Source: Sphingobium sp. WTD-1 (lineage in GTDB: Bacteria; Pseudomonadota; Alphaproteobacteria; Sphingomonadales; Sphingomonadaceae). Taken from it: 64,000 nt of DNA. The notes below the pieces were generated by a model. It searched no databases. It had not been told where the DNA came from and saw nothing but the letters and a program-made list of their open reading frames with translations. How positions within the stretch are numbered: the stretch's first letter is position 1; the number at the start of each line of letters is the position of its first letter. The DNA lies in the NCBI RefSeq assembly GCF_030128825.1, contig NZ_CP119127.1, positions 2,480,001 to 2,544,000 of the forward strand, written 5' to 3'. A program made the position numbers and the translations under genes. Positions 49,662 through 58,189 of the stretch are shown here, in pieces.

Positions 49662-52031
49662 ATGAAGTTTATGACCGCCAGCGCGCTCGTCGCGCTGCAA
49701 TTTGCTGCGTGCTCTTTCGCTATGGCACAGGATGCCGCACCGGCCGCCGACGCTGCCGGTGACGCAATCATCGTGACCGGTACGCGCGATGCGAAGCGCA
49801 CCAAGTTCGATGCGCTGGCGCCGATCGACGTCCTTTCGTCGAAGGCGATCGACGGCAGTGTGTCCAACGATCTGTCCGATACGCTGGCCCAGTTGCTACC
49901 GTCCTTCAACGTGCAGCGCCTGCCGGCGGCTGACGGCCAGGCTTTCGTCCGGCCCGCCACGCTGCGCGGCCTGTCCGCCGACCAGACGCTGGTGCTGGTC
50001 AACGGCAAGCGCTACCATCGCTCGGCCTTGCTCGGCACTCGCGGCGCGCAGTCGGCCGACCTTGCCACCATCCCCAATCTGGCGATCAAGCGGATCGAAG
50101 TGCTGCGCGATGGCGCGTCGGCACAATATGGGTCGGATGCGATTGCCGGCGTGGTCAACATCATCCTCGACGACCAGCCGGGCATGGAAGCCTATGGCCA
50201 GTTCTCGCAATATTATAAGGGCGATGGCACGACCTACCAAAGCGGCGCGCAGGGCGGCCTAGCGCTGGGCGATCGCGGCAGCATCGTCTTCACCGGCGAA
50301 TTTTCCAAGTCCGACGCCACCTCGCGCACGCGCCAGCGGCCCGATGCCGCGGCGTTCCAGGCGGCCAATCCCGATCTGGACGTGCCCGATCCGGTGCAGC
50401 GCTGGGGCCAGCCCGACCTGCGGTCGGTGCGCGCGGGCGTGAACGCCCATTATGATTTTTCCGATGCCGTCACCCTCTATGCCTTTGGCACGGCGGGCAA
50501 TGGCGAGGGCGTGACCGACTTCAACTGGCGCAACCCGGCCAGCACGGCGAATGTCTATGGCAATAGTTCGGCTTTCCCCGGCTTCAACTTCGCCAGCCTC
50601 TATCCGGCGGGGTTCACGCCGCGCTTCGGCACGAAATATGATGATTATCAGGCCGATGCGGGCCTGCGCGGGGCGATCAGCGAGCGCCTGACCTATGATA
50701 TCAGCGCCTCGTCCGGACGCAGCCGCATCAACTACAACATGCATGAATCGCTCAATGCGTCGATGGGGCCGGACAGCCCGACCAGCTTCTATCTGGGCCG
50801 CTTGCGCCAGAGCGAATTCAACCTCAATGCCGACTTCGTCTATCGCCTGCCGCTGGGACTGGTAGAGCCGGCGAACATCGCCTTCGGCGCCGAACGCCGC
50901 AAGGAAACTTACGGCATCCGTCCGGGCGACCCGGCCTCCTATGCGATCGGCGCGGGTGCGGCGACCGGCCTTGCTCCCAACAGCAACGGCTTCCCCGGTT
51001 TCAGCCCGCTCAACGCCGGCGAATGGTCGCAGACCAGCTATGCCGGCTATGTCGATGTGGAGGTGCGGCCGATCGAGGCGGTGACGCTGGGTGCGGCTGG
51101 CCGCTACGAGGATTTCTCGGCCTTTGGCGATACCTTCAACTATAAGCTCTCGGCCCGGTTCGAGCCGGTGAAGGGCATCGCCCTGCGCGGCACCTATTCG
51201 ACCGGCTTCCGCGCGCCGACCCCGGCCCAGCTCAATGCGGTCAACACCAGCCAGGGGCTGGACACGACCACGATGCAGATTTTCAACACCGGCCGCCTGT
51301 CGCCCAGCGATCCGATCGCGATCGCCCTGGGCGCCAAGCCGCTGACCCCGGAAAAGTCGCGCACCATTACGGCCGGCCTAACCTTCCAGTCCAGCTTCGG
51401 CCTGACCGGCAGCGTCGATCTCTATCAGATCAAGCTGCGCGATCGCTTCGGCCAGTCGCGCACCTTCGCGGTGCCGGCCAGCCTGCCCAATCCGCAGCGC
51501 TTCACGTCCGTCACTTATTTCACCAATGATTTCGACACCCGCACCCGTGGCATCGATGTCGTGCTGGCCTACACCAAGCCGGTGGGGCCGGGCACCGCCG
51601 ACATCAGCCTGGCCTACAACTACAACCAGACCAAGGTGACGAGCGGCACGTCGGCGGCGATCGCCAACGAAAGCCAGCGCATCATCTTCGAGGAACGACT
51701 GCCCAAGCATAATGGCACCGCCTCGCTCGGCTATACGCTGGGCAAGGTCGGCCTCCAGGGCCGGGCGCGCTATTATGGCGCCTGGACCGACGTCAGCGGC
51801 AATGCGACGGGCGACCTCTACCAGCGCTTCGGATCGATGGTGCTGTTCGACCTGTCGGCCAGCGTCCAGGTCACGCCCAACATCTCGATCCGGGCCGGGG
51901 CGGAGAATATCTTCAACGCCTATCCCGACGAGGCGACCAACCAGGCGGTGCGCGGCCTCATTTACTCGCGCAATGCGCCCTATGACACGGACGGCGGACA
52001 ATATTATGTCCGCTTGGGCCTGACCTTCTGA
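49662..52031 (+). CDS. TonB-dependent outer membrane receptor
   Basis: A 789-residue receptor. The signal peptide runs to FAACSFAMAQ; the plug contains DAIIVTGTRDAKRTKFD, LRGLSADQTLVLVNGKRYH and GSDAIAGVVNIILDD; the barrel ends YYVRLGLTF. ATG 49662 follows TGGGGACAATC; the in-frame ATG at 49506 would add a non-signal stretch. It is divergent from the other receptor and 17 bp before a Tat-exported PLP enzyme, so the two should form an operon. Substrate unknown. Confidence 0.93.
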   Translation: MKFMTASALVALQFAACSFAMAQDAAPAADAAGDAIIVTGTRDAKRTKFDALAPIDVLSSKAIDGSVSNDLSDTLAQLLPSFNVQRLPAADGQAFVRPATLRGLSADQTLVLVNGKRYHRSALLGTRGAQSADLATIPNLAIKRIEVLRDGASAQYGSDAIAGVVNIILDDQPGMEAYGQFSQYYKGDGTTYQSGAQGGLALGDRGSIVFTGEFSKSDATSRTRQRPDAAAFQAANPDLDVPDPVQRWGQPDLRSVRAGVNAHYDFSDAVTLYAFGTAGNGEGVTDFNWRNPASTANVYGNSSAFPGFNFASLYPAGFTPRFGTKYDDYQADAGLRGAISERLTYDISASSGRSRINYNMHESLNASMGPDSPTSFYLGRLRQSEFNLNADFVYRLPLGLVEPANIAFGAERRKETYGIRPGDPASYAIGAGAATGLAPNSNGFPGFSPLNAGEWSQTSYAGYVDVEVRPIEAVTLGAAGRYEDFSAFGDTFNYKLSARFEPVKGIALRGTYSTGFRAPTPAQLNAVNTSQGLDTTTMQIFNTGRLSPSDPIAIALGAKPLTPEKSRTITAGLTFQSSFGLTGSVDLYQIKLRDRFGQSRTFAVPASLPNPQRFTSVTYFTNDFDTRTRGIDVVLAYTKPVGPGTADISLAYNYNQTKVTSGTSAAIANESQRIIFEERLPKHNGTASLGYTLGKVGLQGRARYYGAWTDVSGNATGDLYQRFGSMVLFDLSASVQVTPNISIRAGAENIFNAYPDEATNQAVRGLIYSRNAPYDTDGGQYYVRLGLTF

Positions 52032-52048
52032 TCGGCTAGGCACGCGAC

Positions 52049-53311
52049 ATGGAAATCAGCCGCAGGCAGATGATGATCGGGGCGGCCGCAGTGCAGGTTG
52101 CAGGGCGTGCCGCCGCCCTGCCAACCGGTTCGGCCCGGCCCGATGATGAAGCATATTGGGCCGGGATCGCGGCCCAATATGATGTCACCCGCGACGTCAT
52201 CCAGCTGGAAAATGGCAATTGGGGGATGATGGCCCGGCCGATACTGGACCGCTATGAGGCGGCCGTGCGCCGGGTCAACCGCGAGACCAGCTATTATGCC
52301 AGGCGCGGCCTGACCCCCGACCTGATCGCCGTGCGCGATCGGGTGGCGGCGAAGATGGGCGTCGCCCCGCAGGAAATCGCCTTTACCCGCAATGCGACGG
52401 AGGCGCTGAAGGCGCTGATCGGCGGCTATAACCGGCTGCGGCCAGGTGATGCCGTGCTTCAGGCCGATCTCGACTATGACAGCATGCAGGCCTGTTTCGA
52501 CACGCTCAAGCGCAGCCGGGGCGTGGATGTGGTGCGGATCGCGCTGCCCGAACCGGCCACGTATCAGGGGCTGATCGACAGCTATGAAGCGGCGCTGAAA
52601 GCCAATCCGAAGATCCGCCTGATCCTGCTCACCCATCTCAGCCATCGCACCGGCCTGGTCATTCCGGTTAAGGAGATTGTGGCGATGGCACGGGCGCGCG
52701 GCGTGGATGCGATCGTCGATGCGGCGCATAGCTGGGGCCAGCTGGATTTCCAGCCGGCCGATCTCGATGCGGATTTCATCGGCTTCAACCTGCACAAATG
52801 GTGGGGTGCGCCGCTGGGTGTGGGCGTGATTTACATCCGCCAGTCCAGGCTTGACCTGATCGATCCGGACAGTGCCAACAGCCCGCCCTTCGCCGCCAGC
52901 ACCTATTCGCGCGTGCATACCGGCACGGTGGATTTCGCGGCGCAACTGACGGTGCCGGCCGCGCTCGATTTCCAGGATGCGATCGGCGACAGCGCGCGGG
53001 CGGCGCGGCTGCGCCATCTGCGCGACCTGTGGGCGGAAGAACTGCGCGGCGCGAAGGGGCTGGAGATATTGACGCCGGCCGATCTGCGGTTGCACGGCGG
53101 CATCACATCGTTCCGGCTGGCGGGGCGGACGAGCGTGCAGGACAATATGGCGCTCGCCAAGCGCCTGCTGGACGAACATCGGATTTTCACGGTGCATCGC
53201 GATGGGCCTGTAAGCGGCGCCTGTGTCCGCGTTACGCCTGCCTTGTTCAACAGCGCGGCGGATGTTGGCGCATTGGTGAAGGCGATCCGGTCGCTCCTGA
53301 CGTTGCGCTAG
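52049..53311 (+). CDS. Tat-exported class V aminotransferase-fold PLP enzyme (isopenicillin N epimerase-like)
   Basis: A 420-residue PLP protein. The N-terminus EISRRQMMIGAAAVQVAG has the twin arginine of a Tat signal, so the folded holoenzyme is exported. The cofactor Lys is in FNLHKWWGAPLGVGVIY, with DAAHSWGQLDF before it. Family members are annotated as isopenicillin N epimerases, but most have unproven racemase, C-S lyase or desulfurase activity. Behind a TonB receptor and near sulfur genes, it may process a periplasmic amino-acid-like substrate; this is an inference. Confidence 0.88.
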   Translation: MEISRRQMMIGAAAVQVAGRAAALPTGSARPDDEAYWAGIAAQYDVTRDVIQLENGNWGMMARPILDRYEAAVRRVNRETSYYARRGLTPDLIAVRDRVAAKMGVAPQEIAFTRNATEALKALIGGYNRLRPGDAVLQADLDYDSMQACFDTLKRSRGVDVVRIALPEPATYQGLIDSYEAALKANPKIRLILLTHLSHRTGLVIPVKEIVAMARARGVDAIVDAAHSWGQLDFQPADLDADFIGFNLHKWWGAPLGVGVIYIRQSRLDLIDPDSANSPPFAASTYSRVHTGTVDFAAQLTVPAALDFQDAIGDSARAARLRHLRDLWAEELRGAKGLEILTPADLRLHGGITSFRLAGRTSVQDNMALAKRLLDEHRIFTVHRDGPVSGACVRVTPALFNSAADVGALVKAIRSLLTLR

Positions 53312-53433
53312 CGTCCACCGGATCAATCGCGCGGTACAGCACATGACGTCGGACGACATCGCCAGTCCCATGGTTGACGTCCTGCTGCGCCTTCGCCATG
53401 CGCCATCGCTCCTGGCACTGTGGACGGAGCCTC

Positions 53434-54015
53434 ATGCGAATCGTCATCATCGACGACAGCGGATTGCGAGCGACGGTCCTGGAAGAAGGGCTGCGCGAAG
53501 CGGGCTATGACGATATCCATATCGTCCCGCCCCGTGGCGCCTTCGTTGCCCGGCTCGAACGCATGGCGCCCGATGTCGTCCTCATGGACCTTGGCAGCCC
53601 CAGCCGCGACACGCTGGAGGAGATGCTGACGGTCAGCCGCGCGCTCGCCCGGCCGATCGCGATGTTCGTCGACCAGTCGGACGATGCGATGATCGGCGCC
53701 GCGATTGATGCTGGCGTATCCGCCTATGTCGTCGATGGCCTGCGCAAGGAGCGGGTGAAGCCGGTGCTGGAACTGGCGGTGCGGCGCTTCAATGCCTTTG
53801 CCCGGATGCAGTCGGAGCTGGACGAGGCGCGCACTGCGCTGGCCGACCGCAAGATCATCGACCGGGCAAAATCGATCTTGATGAACCAGCGCAACCTGTC
53901 CGAGCAGGACGCCTATGCCCTGCTGCGGTCGAGTGCGATGAACCAGGGCAAGAAGATCGTGGATGTGGCGCAGGCGCTGATTACCGCCAGCGACCTGCTG
54001 GGAGGGGGCATATGA
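53434..54015 (+). CDS. nasT: ANTAR-domain antiterminator of nitrate assimilation
   Basis: A 193-residue response-regulator-like RNA-binding protein. The receiver-like part is MRIVIIDDSGLRATVLEEGL with VVLMDLGSPSRDTLEEML (phospho-site Asp region), and the ANTAR part is DRKIIDRAKSILMNQRNLSEQDAYALLRSSAMNQGKKIVDVAQALI. In NasST systems NasT binds paired hairpins in leader RNA to allow read-through. ATG 53434 follows ACGGAGCCTC. It overlaps nasS by four bases, and two leaders with hexaloop hairpins lie downstream. Confidence 0.94.
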   Translation: MRIVIIDDSGLRATVLEEGLREAGYDDIHIVPPRGAFVARLERMAPDVVLMDLGSPSRDTLEEMLTVSRALARPIAMFVDQSDDAMIGAAIDAGVSAYVVDGLRKERVKPVLELAVRRFNAFARMQSELDEARTALADRKIIDRAKSILMNQRNLSEQDAYALLRSSAMNQGKKIVDVAQALITASDLLGGGI

Positions 54016-55226
54016 GCGAGTTGCTGCGGATAGCCTTTCTGCCGCTGACGGACGTGGCCGTGCTGGCGGTCGCGCGCGAACGGGGCTTTGCCGAGGAAGA
54101 GGGGATTACGCTCGATCTGGTGCGCACCACCAGTTGGGCGACGCTGCGCGACCGGCTGGTCTATGGCCAGGTGCAGGGCGCGCAGATGCTGGCGCCGCTG
54201 GCCGTGGCGGTCACGCTGGGCCTCAGCCAACAACCCGCCGCGCTGGCTGCGCCCTACAAGCTCAACGTCAACGGCAATATGCTGGTGATGGCGCCCGATT
54301 TCGCCAAGGCGCTGGAGCCGGACATCGCCCGGCGGCTCGTCGATCCGCTCGGCACCGCCCATGATTTTGCCGCCGCGATCGGGCTATGGCGGCGCAAGCC
54401 GGTGATCGGCGTGGTCCATCGCTTTTCCAGCCATGCGATCATGCTGCGCTACTGGCTGGCGAGCGCGGGGATCGATCCCGATCGCGACATAGTGCTGCGC
54501 GTGTTGCCGCCCTCGCTGACGGTCGAGGCGATGCGGGCGGGGGAAATTGACGGCTTCATCGCCGGTGAACCCTGGGGCAGCGCGGCGATCGAGGCGGGAC
54601 TGGCCGAAACGGTCGCGATCGGCGAACGCATCTGGCAGCGCGGGGTCGAGAAGGTTCTGGCCTTCCGCCAGGACTGGCTGGAGGCCAACCCCGAAACGGT
54701 CGATCGCCTGCTGCGGTCATTAGCGCGTGCGGCTGCCTGGTGCGACGATCCGGCTCATCATGAAGCGCTGGCCGATCTCCTGTCCGATCCGCGCTATGTC
54801 GATCAGCCGGCCGAACTGATCCGGAGTGCCTTGTCCGGACGGATCGGTGCGCGGCTGGGTGAAGCGCCGGTCGCCAATCCCGATTTCATCCTGTTCGCGC
54901 GGGAGGCAACTGCCTTCCCCTGGCGCAGCCAGGCGCTGTGGATCTATTCGCAACTGGTGCGCTGGGGCATGGTTGCCCATGATGCCGAAACTGCGGCACG
55001 CGCCGCAGCCGTTTTCCGGCCGGACATCTTCCGCCGGGCGCTGGCCGACAGTGGCCTGCCGATGCCCGGCGCCAGTATGAAACTGGAAGGAGCGGTCAGT
55101 GCCCCGATGCCGGTCGGTGCCCATCGCGGCGACCTGACGCTTGGCCCGGATCGCTTCTTTGACGGGCGAATCTTCGACCCTGAACGGATCGAGGATTTCC
55201 TGCGGGATTTTGCGCCGCAGCGTTGA
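54012..55226 (+). CDS. nasS: Cytoplasmic nitrate/nitrite sensor NasS (NrtA/CmpA-like)
   Basis: A 404-residue protein with the NrtA substrate-binding fold (LLRIAFLPLTDVAVLAVARERGFAEEEGITLDL, then VIGVVHRFSSHAIMLRYWLASAGIDP and DGFIAGEPWGSAAIEAG) but no signal peptide or lipobox, which separates NasS from transport proteins. NasS holds NasT until nitrate or nitrite binds. It follows nasT with a 4-bp overlap and precedes the first leader. Confidence 0.93.
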   Translation: MSELLRIAFLPLTDVAVLAVARERGFAEEEGITLDLVRTTSWATLRDRLVYGQVQGAQMLAPLAVAVTLGLSQQPAALAAPYKLNVNGNMLVMAPDFAKALEPDIARRLVDPLGTAHDFAAAIGLWRRKPVIGVVHRFSSHAIMLRYWLASAGIDPDRDIVLRVLPPSLTVEAMRAGEIDGFIAGEPWGSAAIEAGLAETVAIGERIWQRGVEKVLAFRQDWLEANPETVDRLLRSLARAAAWCDDPAHHEALADLLSDPRYVDQPAELIRSALSGRIGARLGEAPVANPDFILFAREATAFPWRSQALWIYSQLVRWGMVAHDAETAARAAAVFRPDIFRRALADSGLPMPGASMKLEGAVSAPMPVGAHRGDLTLGPDRFFDGRIFDPERIEDFLRDFAPQR

Positions 55227-55279
55227 AATGCGGGGCAAATTTGTGCCTTGCAACATAATGCGTTCTGCGGGATAAGATG

Positions 55280-55414
55280 AAGGATCGCGCGACGAGGCGC
55301 GTCCAGACGAATGTGCCGTCCCAAGGATGGGGCCGCCATTCCATCCATTTTTTCGCAGCAAAGCCGCTGACCGGACCACGCAATAAGTGCGCGCGTCCGG
55401 CCTGCGGCTTTTTT
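55280..55414 (+). promoter_or_regulatory. NasT-responsive leader with hexaloop hairpins and terminator ahead of narK
   Basis: The leader holds CGCGC-GACGAG-GCGCG (55286-55301) and GTCCC-AAGGAT-GGGGC (55318-55333). The second loop fits the ANTAR target rule of A at position 1 and G at position 4; the first has G at 1. An intrinsic terminator follows (AAAGCCGC...CCGGAC pairing with GTCCGG...GCGGCTTT, six T ending at 55414). The narK ATG is at 55447. Confidence 0.75.
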
Positions 55415-55446
55415 CGTTTCCAATTCCAATGATTGGGGGACGCATC

Positions 55447-56691
55447 ATGGCTACTGCTTATTGGGACCGCGAAGGGGAGGCCGCATCGGCCACCGCCACG
55501 ACAAGCTTCTGGAAGGCCGGCCACGCGCCGACCCTGATTGCCGCCTTTCTCTATTTCGATCTCGCCTTCATGGTCTGGGTCTTGCTAGGGCCGCTGGCGC
55601 CGATGATCGCCAAGACGCTGGCGCTGACGCCCGCGGAAAAGGGGCTGATGGTGGCGACACCGACGCTCGCCGGCGCGCTGCTGCGCGTGGTCAACGGCCT
55701 GCTGGTCGATCGCATCGGACCGAAGCGGTCGGGCGCGATCAGCCAGATCATCGTCATCGCCGGGCTGTTCCTGGCCTGGCTGATGGGCGTCAACAGCTTC
55801 GGCGGCACGCTGGTGCTGGGCGTCATTCTGGGCTTTGCCGGGGCGAGCTTTGCAATTGCGCTGCCGCTCGCCAGTCGCTGGTATCCGCCCGAACATCAGG
55901 GCAAGGCGATGGGCCTTGCCGGCATGGGCAATTCAGGCACGGTTCTGGCCTCGCTGTTTGCGCCGATGCTGGCCAAGGCATTTGGTTGGAACGCGGTGCT
56001 GGGCCTTGCCTGCATCCCGCTGTCGATCGTTTTCGTCGCCTATATGATCATGGCCAAGGATGCGCCCAACGCGCCGCCAGCCAAGCGGCTGGTCGATTAT
56101 TTCGAGCCGCTCAAGACCGCGGATGCCTGGTGGCTGATGGCCTTCTACGCCGTGACCTTCGGTGGCTTCGTCGGACTGGCGGCATCGCTGCCCATCTACT
56201 TCACCGACCAGTTCGGGCTGACCCCGATCATCGCGGGCTATTGCACCGCTGCCTGCGTCTTCGCCGGGTCGCTGGTGCGGCCGATGGGCGGCGCGCTGGC
56301 GGATCGGATCGGCGGCGTGAAGGCGCTGATGATCGTCTATATCGTGGCGGCGCTGGCGCTCGCCGGCGTGTCGCAGGCGACGACGCTGGCCAGTGCGCTG
56401 GCCCTCTTCGTCCTCGCCATGCTGGCGCTGGGCACCGGCAACGGCTCGGTTTTTCAGCTGGTGCCGCAGCGTTTCCAGGCGGAAATCGGCGTGATGACCG
56501 GCCTTGTCGGCATGGCCGGCGGCATTGGCGGCTTCTACCTCGCCAGCTCTTTGGGTCTTGCCAAGCAACTGACCGGTAGCTTCGCACCCGGCTTTCTGAT
56601 CTTCGCCGGTCTTGCCGTGCTGGCCCTGCTGGGCGTGGCGCTGGTCAAGGCGAAGTGGCGCGCCAACTGGACCAGCGGCGCCCGCATCTGA
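55447..56691 (+). CDS. narK: Nitrate/nitrite MFS transporter (NarK/NasA type)
   Basis: A 414-residue 12-helix transporter. The nitrate signatures are present in GFAGASFAIALPLASRWYPPEHQGKAMGLAGMGNSG and in GTGNGSVFQLVPQRF, the two NNP-family motifs. ATG 55447 follows GGGGGACGCATC; the in-frame start at 55387 lies inside the terminator hairpin. It imports nitrate for the assimilatory reductase of the same operon. Confidence 0.95.
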   Translation: MATAYWDREGEAASATATTSFWKAGHAPTLIAAFLYFDLAFMVWVLLGPLAPMIAKTLALTPAEKGLMVATPTLAGALLRVVNGLLVDRIGPKRSGAISQIIVIAGLFLAWLMGVNSFGGTLVLGVILGFAGASFAIALPLASRWYPPEHQGKAMGLAGMGNSGTVLASLFAPMLAKAFGWNAVLGLACIPLSIVFVAYMIMAKDAPNAPPAKRLVDYFEPLKTADAWWLMAFYAVTFGGFVGLAASLPIYFTDQFGLTPIIAGYCTAACVFAGSLVRPMGGALADRIGGVKALMIVYIVAALALAGVSQATTLASALALFVLAMLALGTGNGSVFQLVPQRFQAEIGVMTGLVGMAGGIGGFYLASSLGLAKQLTGSFAPGFLIFAGLAVLALLGVALVKAKWRANWTSGARI

Positions 56692-56772
56692 GTTGGAGAG
56701 GAGGGCGGCGGCCTCTTTTGAGGACTGCCGCCCCGAGCCACGCTCTTTCCGTCCGAGGGGGGACGATCATCC

Positions 56773-57978
56773 ATGAAATATCTTCTCGCAACGACGGCCG
56801 CGCTGGCCGTCGCCGGGCCGGCTTGTGCCCAGCAGATCGACCTGAAACCCGTCGCCGAGGCGCGGCTGCGCTACGAACATGTCGACCAGCATGGCCTGGC
56901 GCAGCAGGCCGACGCGCTCACCGTCCGGGCCCGCGCCGGCCTGACGGCCAGCAGCGGCGCGCTGTCGGCGACGCTGGTGGGGCAGGGGACATTGGCGGTG
57001 ATCGACCGTTATTTCGACGGCTTCGATAATGCAGCGACCAGGCCGCTGGTGGCCGATCCGCAGAATGTCGCCCTCTATATCGCCCAGTTGCAATATCGGA
57101 CCAGGGCGCTGACCCTGACCGGCGGGCGGCAGAAGATCGTGCTGGATGACGAGCGCTTCGTCGGCAATGTCGCCTTTCGCGACAATGGCCAGACTTTCGA
57201 CGCGGTGCGCGCCGAGCTGACCCCGGCCAGGGGACTGAAACTGGACGTCTCCTATGCCTGGAGCGTGCGGACCATCTGGGGCTTTCAGCGCAAGGGCGCG
57301 CGCCAGCAGGCGGTCAGCGGCGACAATATCCTCGCCAATCTTTCCTATGCCACGCCCGTCGGCACGCTCAGCGGTTTTGCCTATCTGGTCGATCAGGATG
57401 AGGCGGCAGTGCAGGCCTATCGCCTGTCGAGCCAGACCTACGGCGTGCGCCTGGCGGGCAACCAGCCGCTCTCCAAGTCTGCCAAGGTCGCCTATCAGCT
57501 CAGCTATGCCCGCCAGTCGGACTATCACCGCAATCCCAATGACTATGCCGCCGATTACTGGCTGGCGGATGCGACGCTCGACCTGCATGGCTGGAAGCTC
57601 AATGCCGGCTATGAGGTGCTGGGCGCCAGTCATGGCACGGCGCTCACCAGCTTCCAGACGCCGCTCGGCACCAATTTCAAGTTCCAGGGCTGGGCCGACA
57701 AGTTCCTGACCACGCCCGCCAACGGCATGCGCGACCTCTATGTCGGCACCGGCTATGGCTGGAAGCAGATAGGGCCGCTGTCGGGCGTCGCACTGGCCGC
57801 GACCTGGCACCGGTTCGAGAGCGACCGCCTCGACCAGCATTATGGCAATGAGTGGGACCTCATCGCATCCGCGAAGCTGCGCAGGACCGCCCTGTCGGTG
57901 CGCTACGCCCATTATGATGCGCGGGCGATGGCGACCGATACCGACAAATTATGGCTTCAGGCCGACTGGAGCATCTGA
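56773..57978 (+). CDS. Alginate-export-type outer membrane porin
   Basis: A 401-residue beta-barrel protein. The signal peptide is MKYLLATTAALAVAGPACAQ, and the body has the repeated beta pattern of the alginate_exp/AlgE family (VAEARLRYEHVDQHGL, LTGGRQKIVLDDERFVGNVAFRDNGQTFDA), ending DTDKLWLQADWSI. Between narK and nirB, it is probably an anion-selective pore for nitrate or nitrite. A hairpin near 56705-56740 separates it from narK. Confidence 0.85.
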   Translation: MKYLLATTAALAVAGPACAQQIDLKPVAEARLRYEHVDQHGLAQQADALTVRARAGLTASSGALSATLVGQGTLAVIDRYFDGFDNAATRPLVADPQNVALYIAQLQYRTRALTLTGGRQKIVLDDERFVGNVAFRDNGQTFDAVRAELTPARGLKLDVSYAWSVRTIWGFQRKGARQQAVSGDNILANLSYATPVGTLSGFAYLVDQDEAAVQAYRLSSQTYGVRLAGNQPLSKSAKVAYQLSYARQSDYHRNPNDYAADYWLADATLDLHGWKLNAGYEVLGASHGTALTSFQTPLGTNFKFQGWADKFLTTPANGMRDLYVGTGYGWKQIGPLSGVALAATWHRFESDRLDQHYGNEWDLIASAKLRRTALSVRYAHYDARAMATDTDKLWLQADWSI

Positions 57979-58034
57979 TTGAAATGACGGGATAGGAATC
58001 GCTTGAGCGTTCGGGCGATTCCCCATATGCTGCA

Positions 58035-58172
58035 CTGCAAGGGACAAGGATGTCCCGCTTCACATCGCTGCGACGGTTCAGGGTAGGATCGGCAAGGCAC
58101 TAGATGATGGCAAAGCCGCCATCCAGACTCTCGGGTTTCAAACCCCGAGGGTCTGGATGGCGGCTTTTTTCT
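58035..58172 (+). promoter_or_regulatory. Second NasT-type leader with AAGGAT hexaloop and terminator ahead of nirB
   Basis: GGGAC-AAGGAT-GTCCC (58041-58056) is a perfect 5-bp stem with the same hexaloop as the narK leader (A at 1, G at 4). The terminator follows: arms of 17 bp at 58112-58128 and 58151-58167 (AAAGCCGCCATCCAGAC and complement), an inner CTCGGG/CCCGAG stem, and T-runs to 58175. Nothing else fills the gap before nirB. Confidence 0.8.
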
Positions 58173-58189
58173 TTTCTGGAGTAACGGGG

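Noticed and set aside
55227..55279. Sigma-54 promoter ahead of narK
   Set aside because: The stretch containing TTGCAACATAATGC lacks the GG and GC pair spacing of a -24/-12 promoter.
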